Source: Megalobrama amblycephala
Taxonomy: Eukaryota > Chordata > Actinopteri > Cypriniformes > Xenocyprididae
Direction: 5' to 3'
DNA length: 64,000 nucleotides
Assembly: GCF_018812025.1 (NCBI RefSeq)
Contig: NC_063052.1
Location: forward strand, 19,055,414-19,119,413
In this document: piece after piece, positions 23,141 to 34,418 of the stretch
Numbering within the stretch: position 1 is the stretch's first letter
Layout of the letters: the number at the start of each line of letters is the position of its first letter
Program-made: the position numbers and the translations under genes
Notes under the pieces: model-generated
What the model saw: only the letters and a program-made list of their open reading frames with translations
Databases searched by the model: none
What the model was told of the DNA's origin: nothing

Positions 23141-23629
23141 AGGTGGAATCAGAGGCATTTCCTACCCGACCCAACCCGTTTGACATAAAAACCGTGACCC
23201 GACCCGCACCCGCATTAAATCTCCTTCATGACATGAGGTAGACAAAAATCATTTTCTCATGTAGCCTAACACAAGCAATAAAACCAACATTAGGCGTTCT
23301 ATATGTCGCTGCATTTAATTAAGCATTGCATTAAACAACACAAGTAAAATATCTGGCCGCTGGTCGTCTTTGTAGCAGCGCAAAAAATATTCTAAAACTT
23401 TTATTCAAATTGTGAATAGCCTATATTAAACACATAAAACACATATTCAATGTTTTAATAGCCTACAGCCCAAATCAATTCCTTGTAATTAAATAATGCT
23501 ATTTATTTGTACCTTTATGATAAGATGGTGAGTAAGCTTAAAGCTAGTAAATATTTTAACAGATTTACTCGGCATTTAAACACGGTTGTCATTAATATAT
23601 ATCGAGTTAATGTTCTGAAACAGAGGTGT
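23141..23629. other. Non-coding interval with ACCCGACCC-rich start
   Basis: 23160-23212 is rich in ACCCGACCC/ACCCGCACCCG, which recalls the GC-rich termini of some hAT elements. No matching second terminus was found. The rest is AT-rich with nothing recognised. Confidence 0.4.
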
Positions 23630-23706
23630 TGTTAATGGTTAGGTAATGTTAACAAATGCATTAACTAATGTTAACTAATACAACCTTATTGTAAATTGTT
23701 ACCAAT
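23630..23706. repeat. Fragment of GTTACC-ended fish repeat
   Basis: Contains GTTAACAAATGCATTAACTA and CCTTATTGTAAATTGTTACC, matching the right end of the larger copy at 59878-60119. Confidence 0.6.
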
Positions 23707-23799
23707 AAGGGTAATTATTATTATTAGTAGTAATAGTATCTGGTGTGTATGTTTAATTGTGATTGTAAATTTTGTATATGTGAAAATTTATTGTACTTA

Positions 23800-23893
23800 T
23801 AATACAATACAATACAATACAATACAATACAATACAATACAATTCAATTCAATTCAATACAATACAATACAATACAATACAATACAATAATAA
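23800..23893. repeat. (AATAC)n microsatellite
   Basis: About 18 pentamer units, with a short AATTC variant block near 23840-23855. A separate AAATC pentamer run lies at 24016-24040. Confidence 0.95.
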
Positions 23894-24179
23894 TACAATA
23901 AATGTTCCCATTGCTAAGAGTGAATTTGTGCTTTACATCAAGGACCGCAATGAAAGTTTTTAACTTTTGCTACCCCTGACAAGTTAGTGTATTTCACAAC
24001 ATTTTTTTTGTCTAATAAATCAAATCAAATCAAATCAATGTTGTCTACTGTCATGCCTGTTAACTATTGTTTATTTACATCAAGATATCTTATTTGTTTA
24101 TAGCCTAAGATGTCTGTTCTTTCCTATAATACTATTTTTATTTGTATACTTTTAGGATTCTAAATAATGCCTCAACTGG

Positions 24180-24340
24180 AGTTAAAGTAATTTACCCTTC
24201 ATTACTTAGGGGTTGGTTCTGCCTCTGCCTTCATCTTTAAGCAGGATCTTCCAGCATACTTCAAGACCTGGACTAAGGACTGGACCTACAGCAATGAACT
24301 TTGTGATTGGACTATAGTGTGTATATATCGTACTGCCTAC
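24180..24340. repeat. Dispersed repeat fragment, pair of 35690-35905
   Basis: CTGGACTAAGGACTGGACCT and GAACTTTGTGATTGGACTA are shared, with small changes, with 35742-35800 in the same orientation. This suggests two fragments of one family. The second copy ends in a CTGCTTTGGAT...AAATGTAAAT tail of the kind seen in fish SINEs. Confidence 0.45.
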
Positions 24341-25534
24341 TGACTCTCTTAGGTATAACACAACACAAGAGCTTTCACAAAAACACAGACACTATAAACT
24401 CAATAAACTTGCTATTCCAAAGAAAAAAATCATGAAACAAGGACACAGAAATCTATTTGCCTTCTTTTATCTTCTCACCCATCATAACAATACGCGTGAA
24501 TGTCAAAGCAACACAGACTCAGGTGCGCACTTGTTCAGGAAGAAAAGTAACCTGCCCATGCTTTTTAGCCAATGAATTTAGTTCAGTAAAACAGATGTAA
24601 GGGATGATAGTGTTGATGATTTACCTTGGATACAAGCGAGCAAGCAGTGTAATTGCACATAGTGAGTACAATCAGAGCAGCAAATGAATGGCAATCCACT
24701 GTCTCCTCTAAAGATTCCATTTGCAAGCAGCAGAAAGCTGTGTTGTTTACTCTGCTGCACATAATAGCACCAAATTAATAAAAAAAAATTTAAAAAAAAG
24801 TTTTTTTTTTTGTTTTTTTTTGACAGTTGTTTACTATCATGCGTGCACTTTGTGATGATATAAGATGAATGGGAGTGCACCTGGGTTCGATAGAATCAAG
24901 TTGAGTGTGAAACCAGGCCAACGCTACAGGGGTCAATGGGAACAATCATGCTTGGACTCAAACACAGCAAACGTGCCCATTGTGAAAGTCCCCTTAAACT
25001 CTTAAGTTAAATTAATTAAAGAATTAATTAAAGAATTAAAAAAGATATGTACCATGATATGTTACTAAAGGCAATGTAGGCAACTGTTACAGCAACATAT
25101 TTTTTTTTAAATCTTCTGATTTAACACTGAGATTTGAAGTATTACATAGCTTAGATATTTGCACCACTACAATGACATTAATAATTCTTAATTTCTGATA
25201 GAAATGCAAAATCAATCGGTAGTTATTAATAGAATAACGAGACACAAACCTTTACATTCAATCGCGTTTGGCCCCATTTATTTTTGATCACAGTGCATAC
25301 ACGTTTACCTCAGATTTTATTATATAGAATTTAAGCTGGGCCGTACGCAGGGTTTCATAATTCCCGAGGTCAGAAAATGTTGTTTGCTAGGGGAGTATGG
25401 GGGCATGCTCCCCCGAGAAAATGTAGATTTCCTTGGTGTACATATGTGCATTTTAAGACGTTTCAAGGCCAACAAATTGGATAACAATAGCTTTAAAACT
25501 ATGTCAACATACATGCATGCACAGTTTTGAGGCA
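24341..25534. other. Non-coding interval
   Basis: No coding sequence or complete element was recognised. The stretch near 25340-25420 (GCCGTACGCAGGG, TCCCCCGAGAAAA) may be the edge of another dispersed element that the young gypsy element then interrupted. Confidence 0.5.
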
Positions 25535-25539
25535 GCTTT

Positions 25540-25744
25540 TGTTATGTATGAATAAAATAATAATTGTGACTTTAATACGTAAGTAATGGGTGGAGTAACG
25601 TAGCGATGACGAAGTGATTGCTCTGATATACAAGTGCAATGTGAGCATTAAAAAGAGGCAACGCAAGTTCTTTTGTCCCTGGATTATTATTTCTGACTAT
25701 TCTTGAGTGTCCTCTGTCTCAAGTAAAAAGGGAAAGACATGACA
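25540..25744 (+). repeat. 5' LTR of young gypsy element
   Basis: 205 bp, TG...CA, same length as the 3' LTR and identical but for one base. Confidence 0.95.
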
Positions 25745-25747
25745 AAG

Positions 25748-25765
25748 TGGCGACGAGGATGTTTG
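25748..25765 (+). other. Candidate primer binding site
   Basis: TGGCGACGAGGATG follows the 5' LTR after three bases. TGG matches the complement of a tRNA CCA end. The tRNA is not identified. Confidence 0.5.
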
Positions 25766-25856
25766 AAAGAACTTCTGCGTGTGTGAATTGCCGAATGGAA
25801 GAGTAAAGTGCTGGAAACGGCTGAACGCAGCGTGAACTCGGTGCCTGTAAGACGAT

Positions 25857-27446
25857 ATGGCTGGCGTCATAGGCAATATCGGACATTTCGACGAAAATGT
25901 TGAACAATGGAGCTCATATACGGAGCGATTTGAATATTTCCTGCAGGCAAACGCCATTGAGGGTGAGAAGATTGTGCCTACGTTTCTCAGTGTGATGGGT
26001 GCAAAGACCTTCACTTTGCTACGCAGTCTCGTGCAGCCCGCGAAACCAGGTGAGAAAACTTATGCGGAGATTGTGGCTGTGCTAAGCGCACATTTTTCAC
26101 CTAAACCGTTGGTGATAGCGGAACGATTTCGATTTCACAAGAGAAATCAGGAGGAGGGAGAAACTGTAACTATGTTTGTGGCTGCTCTGAAGAAACTTTC
26201 TGAACATTGTGAATTCGGTGATGTTTTGAATGATACAATCAGGGACAGGCTCGTATGTGGATTACGAAGTGAAGCCATTCAAAAAAGACTGTTAAGTGAA
26301 AGTAATCTCACATTGCAGAAAGCCACTGAAATAAGTGTGAGCATGGAACTTGCGGCTAAAGAAGCCCAGCAATTCAGTAACTCAGATAAAGTGCATAAGT
26401 TGTCTGCTGACATGAACACATTCCAGAATTCCCCTGGTAAAGCACCTAAAAATGCAACATGTTATAGGTGTGGGAAAGTCGGACATCTTGCATCGGAGTG
26501 TTGGTGTAAAGAACTGGTGTGCCGTAGTTGTGGAAAAAAAGGCCACATAGAACGTGTTTGCAGAGGAAAACAAAAGACTGCAAAACAAAAATTCAATAAA
26601 ATGCCTGGCACATCAAAGAAAAAGAAAAATGTGTATACAGTGCAATCAAGTTGCAAGGAGTACACAGACGACACTGACTCCTCTTTGGAGGAAGTTCCTC
26701 TAAAAATTCTAGCCATGGAAGGAGACTCCAAAGGCTATTGGGTGACACCCATCATTGAAGGAGAACCGGTGCGTATGGAGATAGACACTGGCGCTGCTGT
26801 GTCTATAGTGTCAGATGCTGTGTACCACAAAACACTCAAACATGTCTGTCTAAAGCCCACCAATATCGTGTTGAAAACATATACGGGGGAGCCTGTGGCC
26901 ATAAGAGGTGTAATGGATGTGGAAGTGGAATTAAATGGTCAGTCAGCAACATTGCCACTGTATGTGGTTAAAGGGGACTACCCAACTTTACTTGGACGAG
27001 GATGGCTGGAAACAATGAAACTGGACTGGCCGATGGTGCAGATGGTGTCAAAGGGAAACACTGAGCTCAGTACTGTTCTGGGGAAACATGCTAGTGTTTT
27101 CAGGGATGAACTTGGTACGATGAAAGACATTACTGCTAAACTCGACATCAAGCCTGATAGTAAGCCCAAGTGTTGCAAAGCCCGTTCTGTGCCATATGCT
27201 ATCAGATCAAAAGTTGAGAAAGCTCTGGAAGAGCTGGTAACCAGTGGAGTCATCGTACCAGTGAATAGCAGTGACTGGGCTACGCCTATTGTACCCGTGC
27301 TTAAAAAAGATGGGTCTATTCGGATTTGCGGTGACTTTAAAGTGACAGTAAACCCTGTATTGTCTCCCGACCAGTATCCACTTCCCCTCATTGATGATCT
27401 GTTTGCTGGCTTGGCAGGGGGAAGCGGTTCAGCAAACTTGATTTGA
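25857..27446 (+). pseudogene. Gypsy gag, protease and RT N-terminus
   Basis: The ATG at 25857 opens a 529-codon frame. Gag occupies about residues 1-240 and has two CX2CX4HX4C zinc knuckles at about residues 202-215 and 222-235. The protease DTGA motif is at about 310-313. RT fingers start near residue 440 (GVIVPVNSSDWATPIVPV and RICGDFKVTVNP). The frame is lost at the G5 run at 27417-27421. One more G would lead into the frame that continues at 27424 with the F-S-K-L-D-L-S-Q-A-Y segment carrying the first RT aspartate. The loss is a single-base indel in a homopolymer, so an assembly error is possible. Confidence 0.9.
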
Positions 27447-29095
27447 GTCAAGCCTACCTACAAATGAAAGTTGATGAGAGCTCTAAAGAGTTACTGACAA
27501 TTGTCACACACAAAGGGCTTTTTAGATACCAGCGTCTTCCTTTTGGTATCACTTCGGCTCCTTCGCTTTTCCAGAGGGCCATGGATCAGGTATTAAGTGG
27601 CCTGTCGGGGGTGCAGTGCTACTTAGATGACATATTAGTGACAGGAAGAACAGAAGCAGAGCATCTGAGTAATCTGGATAGTACACTCCAGCGACTAAAG
27701 GAATATGGCTTAAGAGTGAGAAAAGACAAATGTGAGTTTTTCAAGCAGTCTGTTGAATATCTTGGGCATGTGATCGATGCTGATGGACTGCACAAGGCAC
27801 CTTCAAAAGTAAGAGCCGTTCTAGAGGCTCCAGCACCACAGAACGTCAGCCAGCTCCGCTCATTCATAGGTCTTCTGAATTACTATGGTCGATTCATCAA
27901 TGGCTTAGCCACACTGCTGAAACCTCTACACCAACTTCTGTGTAGTAATCAGGCATGGGAATGGACACAGCAATGTGAGACCACTTTTCAAGAAGCCAAG
28001 AAAGCTCTGGTAAAGTCTGGGGTGCTGACCCATTTTAATCCAAAACTCCCCCTGCAATTAGCTTGTGATGCATCACCCTATGGTGTGGGAGCCGTGATTT
28101 CCCACATCATGCCTTCGCGCACCTTGAACAAAGCGGAGAGCAAGTATGCGCAAATCGAGCGAGAAGCTTTGGGAATCATTTTTGGTATTCGGAAATTTCA
28201 CCAGTACCTGTATGGCAGGCAGTTTATACTGCTGACTGATCACCGGCCTTTAACCACCATTCTTGGGCCGCACACAGGTATCCCCTCTCTAGCAGCGAGC
28301 CGAATGCAGAGATGGGCTCTGCTGTTGTCAGCACACACATATGAAATTAGATATCGGAAGGCAGAGCTGCATGGAAATGCAGATGGTCTATCAAGACTAC
28401 CGTTACCCGTGACATGTCCTGAGAGCAAGCAGAAAGACATTTTCTACTTTGAGCAAGTCACAATGGCTCCAGTGACATCAACACAGGTGAGAAGATGCAC
28501 ACGGAACGATCCAATTCTGTCTGCAGTCTTGGAAATGGTAAAAGATGGACATGTCCCTAAGGACACCACCAACATGAAGCCATACCTGTCTAGGAAGAAC
28601 GAATTGTCGGTTCATTCAGGATGTCTTCTCTGGGGACAAAGAGTCATCATTCCCCCATCGTTGAGGAAACCAGTCCTCCAGCAGCTCCATGTGGGCCATT
28701 GTGGTATCGTGCGAATGAAGGAAATGGCACGAAGTTATTTTTGGTGGCCGGGACTTGAGGGGGACATTGAAGGTAAAGCAAAGTCATGTCCATCCTGCCA
28801 ACAAGTGAGAAACGAACCTCAATTGGCCCCATTACACCCGTGGGACTGGCCAGAAACCCCGTGGCAGCGTGTACATGTGGATTTTGCTGGCCCGGTTGAG
28901 GGAAAGATGTTGTTAATAGTGGTGGATGCCCACAGCAAGTGGCCTGAAGTTGCTGTTATGCACTCTACAACTGCTGAGAAAACAGTAGTAAAACTGGGAG
29001 AAATGTTTAGCCGTTTTGGCTACCCTACCAAAGTGGGTACCAGCGACAGTGATAGCTCAGACCGGCCCAGTGTCATACACTGTACTAACATCTGA
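27424..29095 (+). pseudogene. Gypsy RT, RNase H and truncated integrase
   Basis: After the frameshift the frame runs to 29095. RT has the active-site YLDD (about 27620-27631). RNase H follows, with CDASPYGVGAV and LLTDHRPL. The integrase has its HHCC zinc finger (HVGHCGIVRM ... CPSCQQ) and the first catalytic Asp in VDFAGP. Just after FSRFGYP, at about 29024, the sequence jumps out of frame into the integrase C-terminal region. The second Asp and the Glu of the DDE triad are therefore missing. The deleted span is several hundred bases by family standards. The shifted frame stops at 29095. Confidence 0.9.
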
Positions 29096-29399
29096 CAAGC
29101 TTATCTGGAAAAGACACTTGGATCAGCTGTTGCTGGGATCTGCCCCGGAGGCTGAGTCTGCTGTTACCACACCCATTGTTTGTTCAGACTCTCCAATGTT
29201 TCCAGAAGTGATGGTGGACTCAGCACTTACACCAGTGGAAGGACCTGCACCACCAGAGACTGAAAGCATTCCGCAGATGGAAAACTCTGAAAAACAACCT
29301 ACACCAAGCTCCAACATTTCTGTTTCGGAGCCCGTGTCAAACACAGAACGCCGCTATCCCACGAGGGAAAGACGCCCACCAAAAAGGCTTGATTTATAG
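29016..29399 (+). pseudogene. Gypsy integrase C-terminal tail
   Basis: The frame contains KWVPATVIAQTGPVSYTV and IWKRHLDQLL, then an acidic, proline-rich tail ending with a basic YPTRERRPPKRL. This is the usual end of the pol polyprotein in this gypsy group. Real coding similarity begins only at about 29026; upstream residues are a shadow of the integrase frame. No envelope gene follows. Confidence 0.85.
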
Positions 29400-29557
29400 T
29401 GATAGAAATAAATAAATAAATAAAAAAAGATAGATAAACAGAAGAAGAAGGAAATGTGCAACTACAATATTTGACAGTTTAAGTTCTTTATTTCAATTTC
29501 GTTAAATAATTGGCTGCAGATGTAAGGATGTTTTTGTTCTATTTCATGTTGATACGT

Positions 29558-29591
<34 letters not shown>

Positions 29592-29632
29592 AAGTAAAAG
29601 AAAAGTGGACTTTCTGTTTTGGGGGGGAGGAG
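29400..29632 (+). other. Gypsy 3' untranslated region with A-run and polypurine tract
   Basis: ATAAATAAATAAATAAA near 29405, an A-run of about 28 bases at 29563-29590, and the polypurine tract GGGGGGGAGGAG at 29621-29632 directly before the 3' LTR. The tract primes plus-strand DNA synthesis in active elements. Confidence 0.85.
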
Positions 29633-29837
29633 TGTTATGTATGAATAAAATAATAATTGTGACTTTAATACGTAAGTAATGGATGGAGTAACGTAGCGAT
29701 GACGAAGTGATTGCTCTGATATACAAGTGCAATGTGAGCATTAAAAAGAGGCAACGCAAGTTCTTTTGTCCCTGGATTATTATTTCTGACTATTCTTGAG
29801 TGTCCTCTGTCTCAAGTAAAAAGGGAAAGACATGACA
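29633..29837 (+). repeat. 3' LTR of young gypsy element
   Basis: 205 bp, see 5' LTR. Followed by GCTTT at 29838-29842. Confidence 0.95.
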
Positions 29838-29842
29838 GCTTT

Positions 29843-30660
29843 AATCGCATGTTTGGCAATTTCATGAGTTCACTTACAACAGAACAACGACCATCGTTGC
29901 TCGTAGTTTCTTTTGCGCTTTATTTAAGCTATAATAAAGTCATTATGCAGCGCGCGCCGGCGCATTTGCGCATGCAATTCTTGAGTGCGCTCCACGAGCA
30001 CAGTACGGCTGATTGGACAGTCGTGTTCATTTTTAATGAGTTTTACAGACATAGCCTGACAACATCTCATCTGCCCGCAATTCACTGTTGTTCGACTGAA
30101 GCTCCCTCGTCGTCACCTGCACCTTTTCCGCGCTCGTTTGACTTGAGCCTGTCACTGAGACGAAGTGTGAATGACCGCAATAAAGATAGTTTGCGGTTTG
30201 ATATTCAGATTTCTTTTGGCTATAAATACGCAGTGCGCTGTCATATACATGCAAATAATACCGAATATCGTTCTCCATGATTTGTGAATTAAGGTGACGC
30301 TGTCCTTTGGGCCGAAATGTTTTTTTTTTTATTTTTCGTAGCGACTCTTAATTTTATAATGGCTATAGCTCCAAATGTTGGACATTTAGAGGAATGAAAC
30401 CGCTGTCATCTTCACCAGCTTGATCTGTGAATTTTTTCACAGCAAAGCTCTTGTCCGTAAACCCCTTGGTAAGTCCACCAGTAAGGAATGTGAAAGAAAG
30501 GCGTTCTTCATGTTTAACGTCTATTACCAATAAACACGCAGACTGCTGGAATAAAATAACATTGTTCTAGGTCGAGCTCGATTTGTGAAAACTTTCACAG
30601 TAGCATTTTATCTCGTGGCCGTGTTTCTCTTTGTTCTGTGCCCCGTTTTTTGTGTAATAT

Positions 30661-30704
<44 letters not shown>

Positions 30705-30754
30705 AATGACCTTATATATACACACACATATATATATATAACACACACACATAA

Positions 30755-30804
<50 letters not shown>

Positions 30805-31839
30805 CAATATCACACGAGTAGCCGTGCGATTTGGCTGTATATCAGAACGCTGTGATTCGTCCGTAGGCACGAGGCCGCAGGCCTAAATAAATATTATAAA
30901 ATAATATTTATTGAACAACACATATGCACAATTGTACAGTTCAGTCAAACATAAAGCACTAGTTATTAAAAAAAAAAAAAAAGGTCACAATTTACGCTGG
31001 TATGTGGGTTTTACAAATATTTAACGAATGAAAAGGATTTTAAAGAGCTTGTGACAAAACCTTCTAACTCCATTGGATCCTCAAACTGTCAATCAAGCCT
31101 CATTAATATGCCTCACCTCCTGAATGAAGTGCGCACTCAGTTTGGACATCTCTGTGCAATGCCAAGGTAAATAAAGATCTGATGTTTGGAAAAAAAATTG
31201 TAAAGCGTTTTCTTTACTCAAAAAACCATGTTTATAAGGTTTAATGTTTTACGTATTTGAAGAGCGGAGAAGAGTCTGATATGTCCCGTCTAGTTGTAGC
31301 CAATATGCTATATAAGGATGTAACGTAACGTTTATTATTATCAAATTTAATATAGCACATTTCGACTTGCTCTGGAACAAATAATAGATTAATAAGACCA
31401 AAGATTGCCCGTTCTATGTACTCAAATTGAATTATGTCTCATGTTTAACCACTATAAGAGCCAGCGGCAAATCCCAGAGGCACTGGCCGAGATGAAGCTG
31501 TTCTCGGCGGTTACAGAAGCACTGAACGGCCGCTGACGCCCTCGAGCTTGCATCTCCGAAAACGTCAAAACAAATTGTAAAATAGGCGCTGTTATTAAAT
31601 ATGAGTCACATATTTCAGGTCTAAACAACTACATTCTCGCCTAAAAACTATTAAAACTACAGTTCGTGGTACAAGAAGTAGTATTTGTAAAAATGACGGT
31701 TGATTTGATCGGCCGCCATGACGGTCACTTCAAGCGGAGTGATACAAACGGTGAAAAGGCAGTAGGAGTGCTGTTATCACTGAAATATCGCATGGCTATC
31801 AGCCAATCAGATTCGAGAACCAGACAGAACTGTTGTATA

Positions 31840-31844
<5 letters not shown>
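29843..31844. other. Non-coding interval with simple repeats
   Basis: 29938-30200 is moderately CpG-rich and non-coding. The motif TGTGAAA..TTTCACAG, characteristic of the array at 31.9-32.5 kb, occurs singly near 30425-30447 and 30573-30600. TA/CA microsatellites lie at 30662-30801. ORFs here have no domain signature. Confidence 0.6.
30662..30801. repeat. (TA)n/(CA)n compound microsatellite
   Basis: Two long TA blocks separated by ACACACAC and ATATAC segments. Confidence 0.95.

Positions 31845-31911
<67 letters not shown>
31843..31911. repeat. (TA)n microsatellite
   Basis: More than 30 uninterrupted TA units directly before the 71-bp array. Confidence 0.95.
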
Positions 31912-31912
<1 letters not shown>

Positions 31913-32490
31913 TCACAAATATCACTATTTTGATCTGTGAAAACTTTCACAGTTCAGTACGGGTCAGCTGACCCTTCCCTGGGTCACTAACATCGCTATT
32001 CTGATCTGTGAAAACTTTCACAGTTGAGTTTTGGTCAGCTGACCCATCCCTGGGTCATGTATATCACTTTTCTGATCTGTGAAAACTTTCAGAGTTCAGT
32101 ACGGGTCAGCTGACCCATCCCATGGTCACTAATATCGCTATTTTGATCTGTGAAAACTTTCACAGTTCAGTATGCATCAGCTGACCCTTCCCTGGGTCAT
32201 GTACATCACTTTTCTGATCTGTGAAAACTTTCACATTTGAGTATTGGTCAGCTGACCCTTCCCTGGGTCACTAACTTTGCTATTCTGATCTGTGAAAACT
32301 TTCACAGTTCAGTATGGGTCAGCTGACCCTTCCCTGGGTCAGTAACATCACTATTCTGATCTGTAAGTTTTCACAGATCAGAAAAGTGATGTACATGACC
32401 CAGGGAAGGGTCAGCTGACCAAAACTCAACTGTGAAAGTTTTCACAGATCAGAATAGCGATGTTAGTGACCCCAGGATGGGTCAGCTGAC
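31912..32490. repeat. 71-bp minisatellite with an inverted distal segment
   Basis: GATCTGTGAAAACTTTCACA begins at 31932, 32003, 32074, 32145, 32216 and 32287, and a variant at 32358, a constant 71-bp spacing. Each unit carries the perfect palindrome GGTCAGCTGACC (changed in one unit) and a near-palindrome CTGTGAAAACTTTCACAG. Linkers mostly alternate between an ACTAACATCGCTATT type and an ATGTATATCACTTTT type, giving a 142-bp two-unit pattern. From about 32366 the array runs in the opposite orientation for about 120 bp, closely mirroring 31976-32078. Confidence 0.95.
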
Positions 32491-32547
32491 TTTTATTACT
32501 TCTATTATAATAGATTTTAAGTATCTTAAAATGCACCGTTAACGTTA

Positions 32548-34418
32548 TTAACCCTCTGGGGTCTGAGGCAGATTTAGGGTCCTGGAATAGTTTTGACATG
32601 CCCTGACATTTGTGCTTTTTTCAGTTGTTTATAAACATATTAATGACAAAAGTCTCACTACACTGTATTCAGCAGAAACGTGGCTGCAATAATATTTGAG
32701 CAACAAGTATGTACATGTTTGTATTTTTGAGAGAATTACTTATATGCATGGCTTTTGAAAAAAAAAAAAAAAGTCACTGAAATAAGGCCTCAAAACACAT
32801 GCTAAATATTTTTTTCACAAGACTTAATGGAACTGTACATTTTAGTCTAGAGTTTTTGCTTCAAAGTGATGTTAAAATCATTCTGCCTACTCGGACACGT
32901 AAAACAACATATTGATTTTAAATTTCTAAGACGCTTTTTGTTTAGGGAGCCCATATGCGAAGGGGTCGTGAATCTTCATGAATAATGCCATGATCCACAC
33001 CTGAGGAGATTAAGACCCTGCACCTAATGAGCTGCATAATGAGCCATTCAGTTAGGAATATGAATGAGTGAACTAAGAAAGAATGTAATGACAAAATAAA
33101 TATATCATTTTTTGTTTGTAGTTTATTTAAAATACATGAGAGTCAAAGACACATTTTGAATACACAGTTATACCTGGAAATAAATCCTGTTCAAAGATAG
33201 TGAACATCACATACCTGGCATTTGGTGTTGTAGTAATGATCAAGTTCGTCAGGGAAGGAAGAGGACAAGGGTCGGCTTTGACTGCTGACTGAGTTTTTAT
33301 TTCACCAAGAAAAATAAACAAACAAAAGTCTGTGCAACGCACAATCAAACAATCCACATCTACAGACGGGCTTCACTCCAGCATTGATCTCCTGATCAGC
33401 TCCAGCAGTCTCAGTCAGCAGTCCCTCTCTCTCTCACACACTCCTGCTTCTCCTGGTGTTTTATCCTGTCTCTGCGCCAATTACTGGAATGAGAAATAGG
33501 TGTTCGTGATTTGCATTCAACCCGCTCGTTTACCACGTCTCGTTTACCACGGCTCGTCTCCTGATGCTCTCTGCTGTTGCAGACTTCGCTGAACCACGCT
33601 CCCCTCGCCACAGGTGTTTCTGCACAGGCCAAAGAAATATTGTCTAAACATTAATTTTGCTATGGCATTTTATGAATCATTTACACAGAGACACAGAGCA
33701 TGCAGAATTCATATTTAAACAGTCTTTTTGTGGCTTAATATCGACATACACTAGTCTATATCATGATTAGAATAAAGAATTTAGGAATAAAAAAACATAC
33801 CATTCACAATCCTCGGCTTGATCAAGTTGATCCTTGAAATGAAAGTGAAACCAGTTACGCTCTTCTTCTGAGACAAATCCTTTTAAAATTATTCCTCACC
33901 GCATCTCAAAATGATGAAAAGTACATGAACCTGACTAAGCTTGATGCATTTTTCGAGCTGATGCGAGCATTCACTGTTGCATGTATCGCCTCAGAATTTG
34001 CGTCTGAATAGTGCATGCGCTCTGTGGGCATGGCCACATTAGTGGATAATGAGCTGACTTGCGAACAACTGACATCTCTTTCTTTTCAAACAGATTACAT
34101 AAACAGAGAATATTTGTTCGATTTGTCTTACATGATTTAAAACCTGACATTTCAACATTTCTTTAGACATATGTCTCATGTTTGTGTGATGAGTATTCTC
34201 TAAGTTACAGTTCATTTTCTGAGGACTATCAGAATGGACTTCATTCAGAGAGAGACGACAGATCACGCATCATGTCAGTTTTCTTTATTTTGCAAAAAGC
34301 ACAAATAACTCTTAATTGTATGTACAAAATTGACAGAGTATTTTGAGTCTCTTTCGCACTGGTACGAAAAAAATACGAGGTTGTATCGCCAGCATGCCAG
34401 ACGACTCTAAGGTGTTAA
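32548..34418. mobile_element. TTAA-bounded non-autonomous element, copy 3
   Basis: TTAA at 32548-32551 and 34415-34418. The left end (CCCTCTGGGGTCTGAGG, then GACATGCCCTGACATTTGTG) matches copies 1 and 2, and the right ~450 bp matches their other end. The middle (about 33080-33950) is unrelated to copies 1 and 2. It includes a block at 33226-33630 with reverse-strand AATAAA and CT-rich sequence that looks LTR-like but has no matching duplication. Confidence 0.7.

Larger units (their letters stand above)
25540..29837 (+). mobile_element. Young Ty3/gypsy retrotransposon, integrase-deleted
   Basis: 4,298 bp with 205-bp LTRs (TGTTATG...CATGACA) flanked by 5-bp duplications GCTTT at 25535-25539 and 29838-29842. 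The LTRs differ at one position that I can find (G at left, A at right, in AAGTAATGGRTGG). It has a TGG-starting primer-binding position three bases after the 5' LTR and a purine tract just before the 3' LTR. Gag-pol order is gag, protease, RT, RNase H, integrase, which defines Ty3/gypsy. A one-base frameshift in RT and an out-of-frame deletion in integrase are present. The polyprotein style is that of K02A2.6-like elements, which I take to be the Mag lineage. Confidence 0.93.

Noticed and set aside
29849..30280. 143-residue ORF next to the gypsy element
   Set aside because: No recognisable motif, atypical composition and no supporting context; probably chance.
30585..30803. Small hydrophobic ORF before the TA/CA repeat
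   Set aside because: The C-terminal two thirds are microsatellite; the N-terminal part is too short to support.
31932..32370. Estrogen response elements in the 71-bp array
   Set aside because: The palindrome has a 2-base spacer, whereas the canonical element has 3; kept only as a weak resemblance.
31912..32490. CRISPR-like array
   Set aside because: The units are contiguous 71-bp tandem repeats with no unique spacers, in a vertebrate-type genome.
33226..33630. Second solo LTR inside TTAA copy 3
   Set aside because: TGTTG...GCACA ends and a reverse-strand AATAAA look suggestive, but the 5-bp flanks (TTTGG and GGCCA) do not match.
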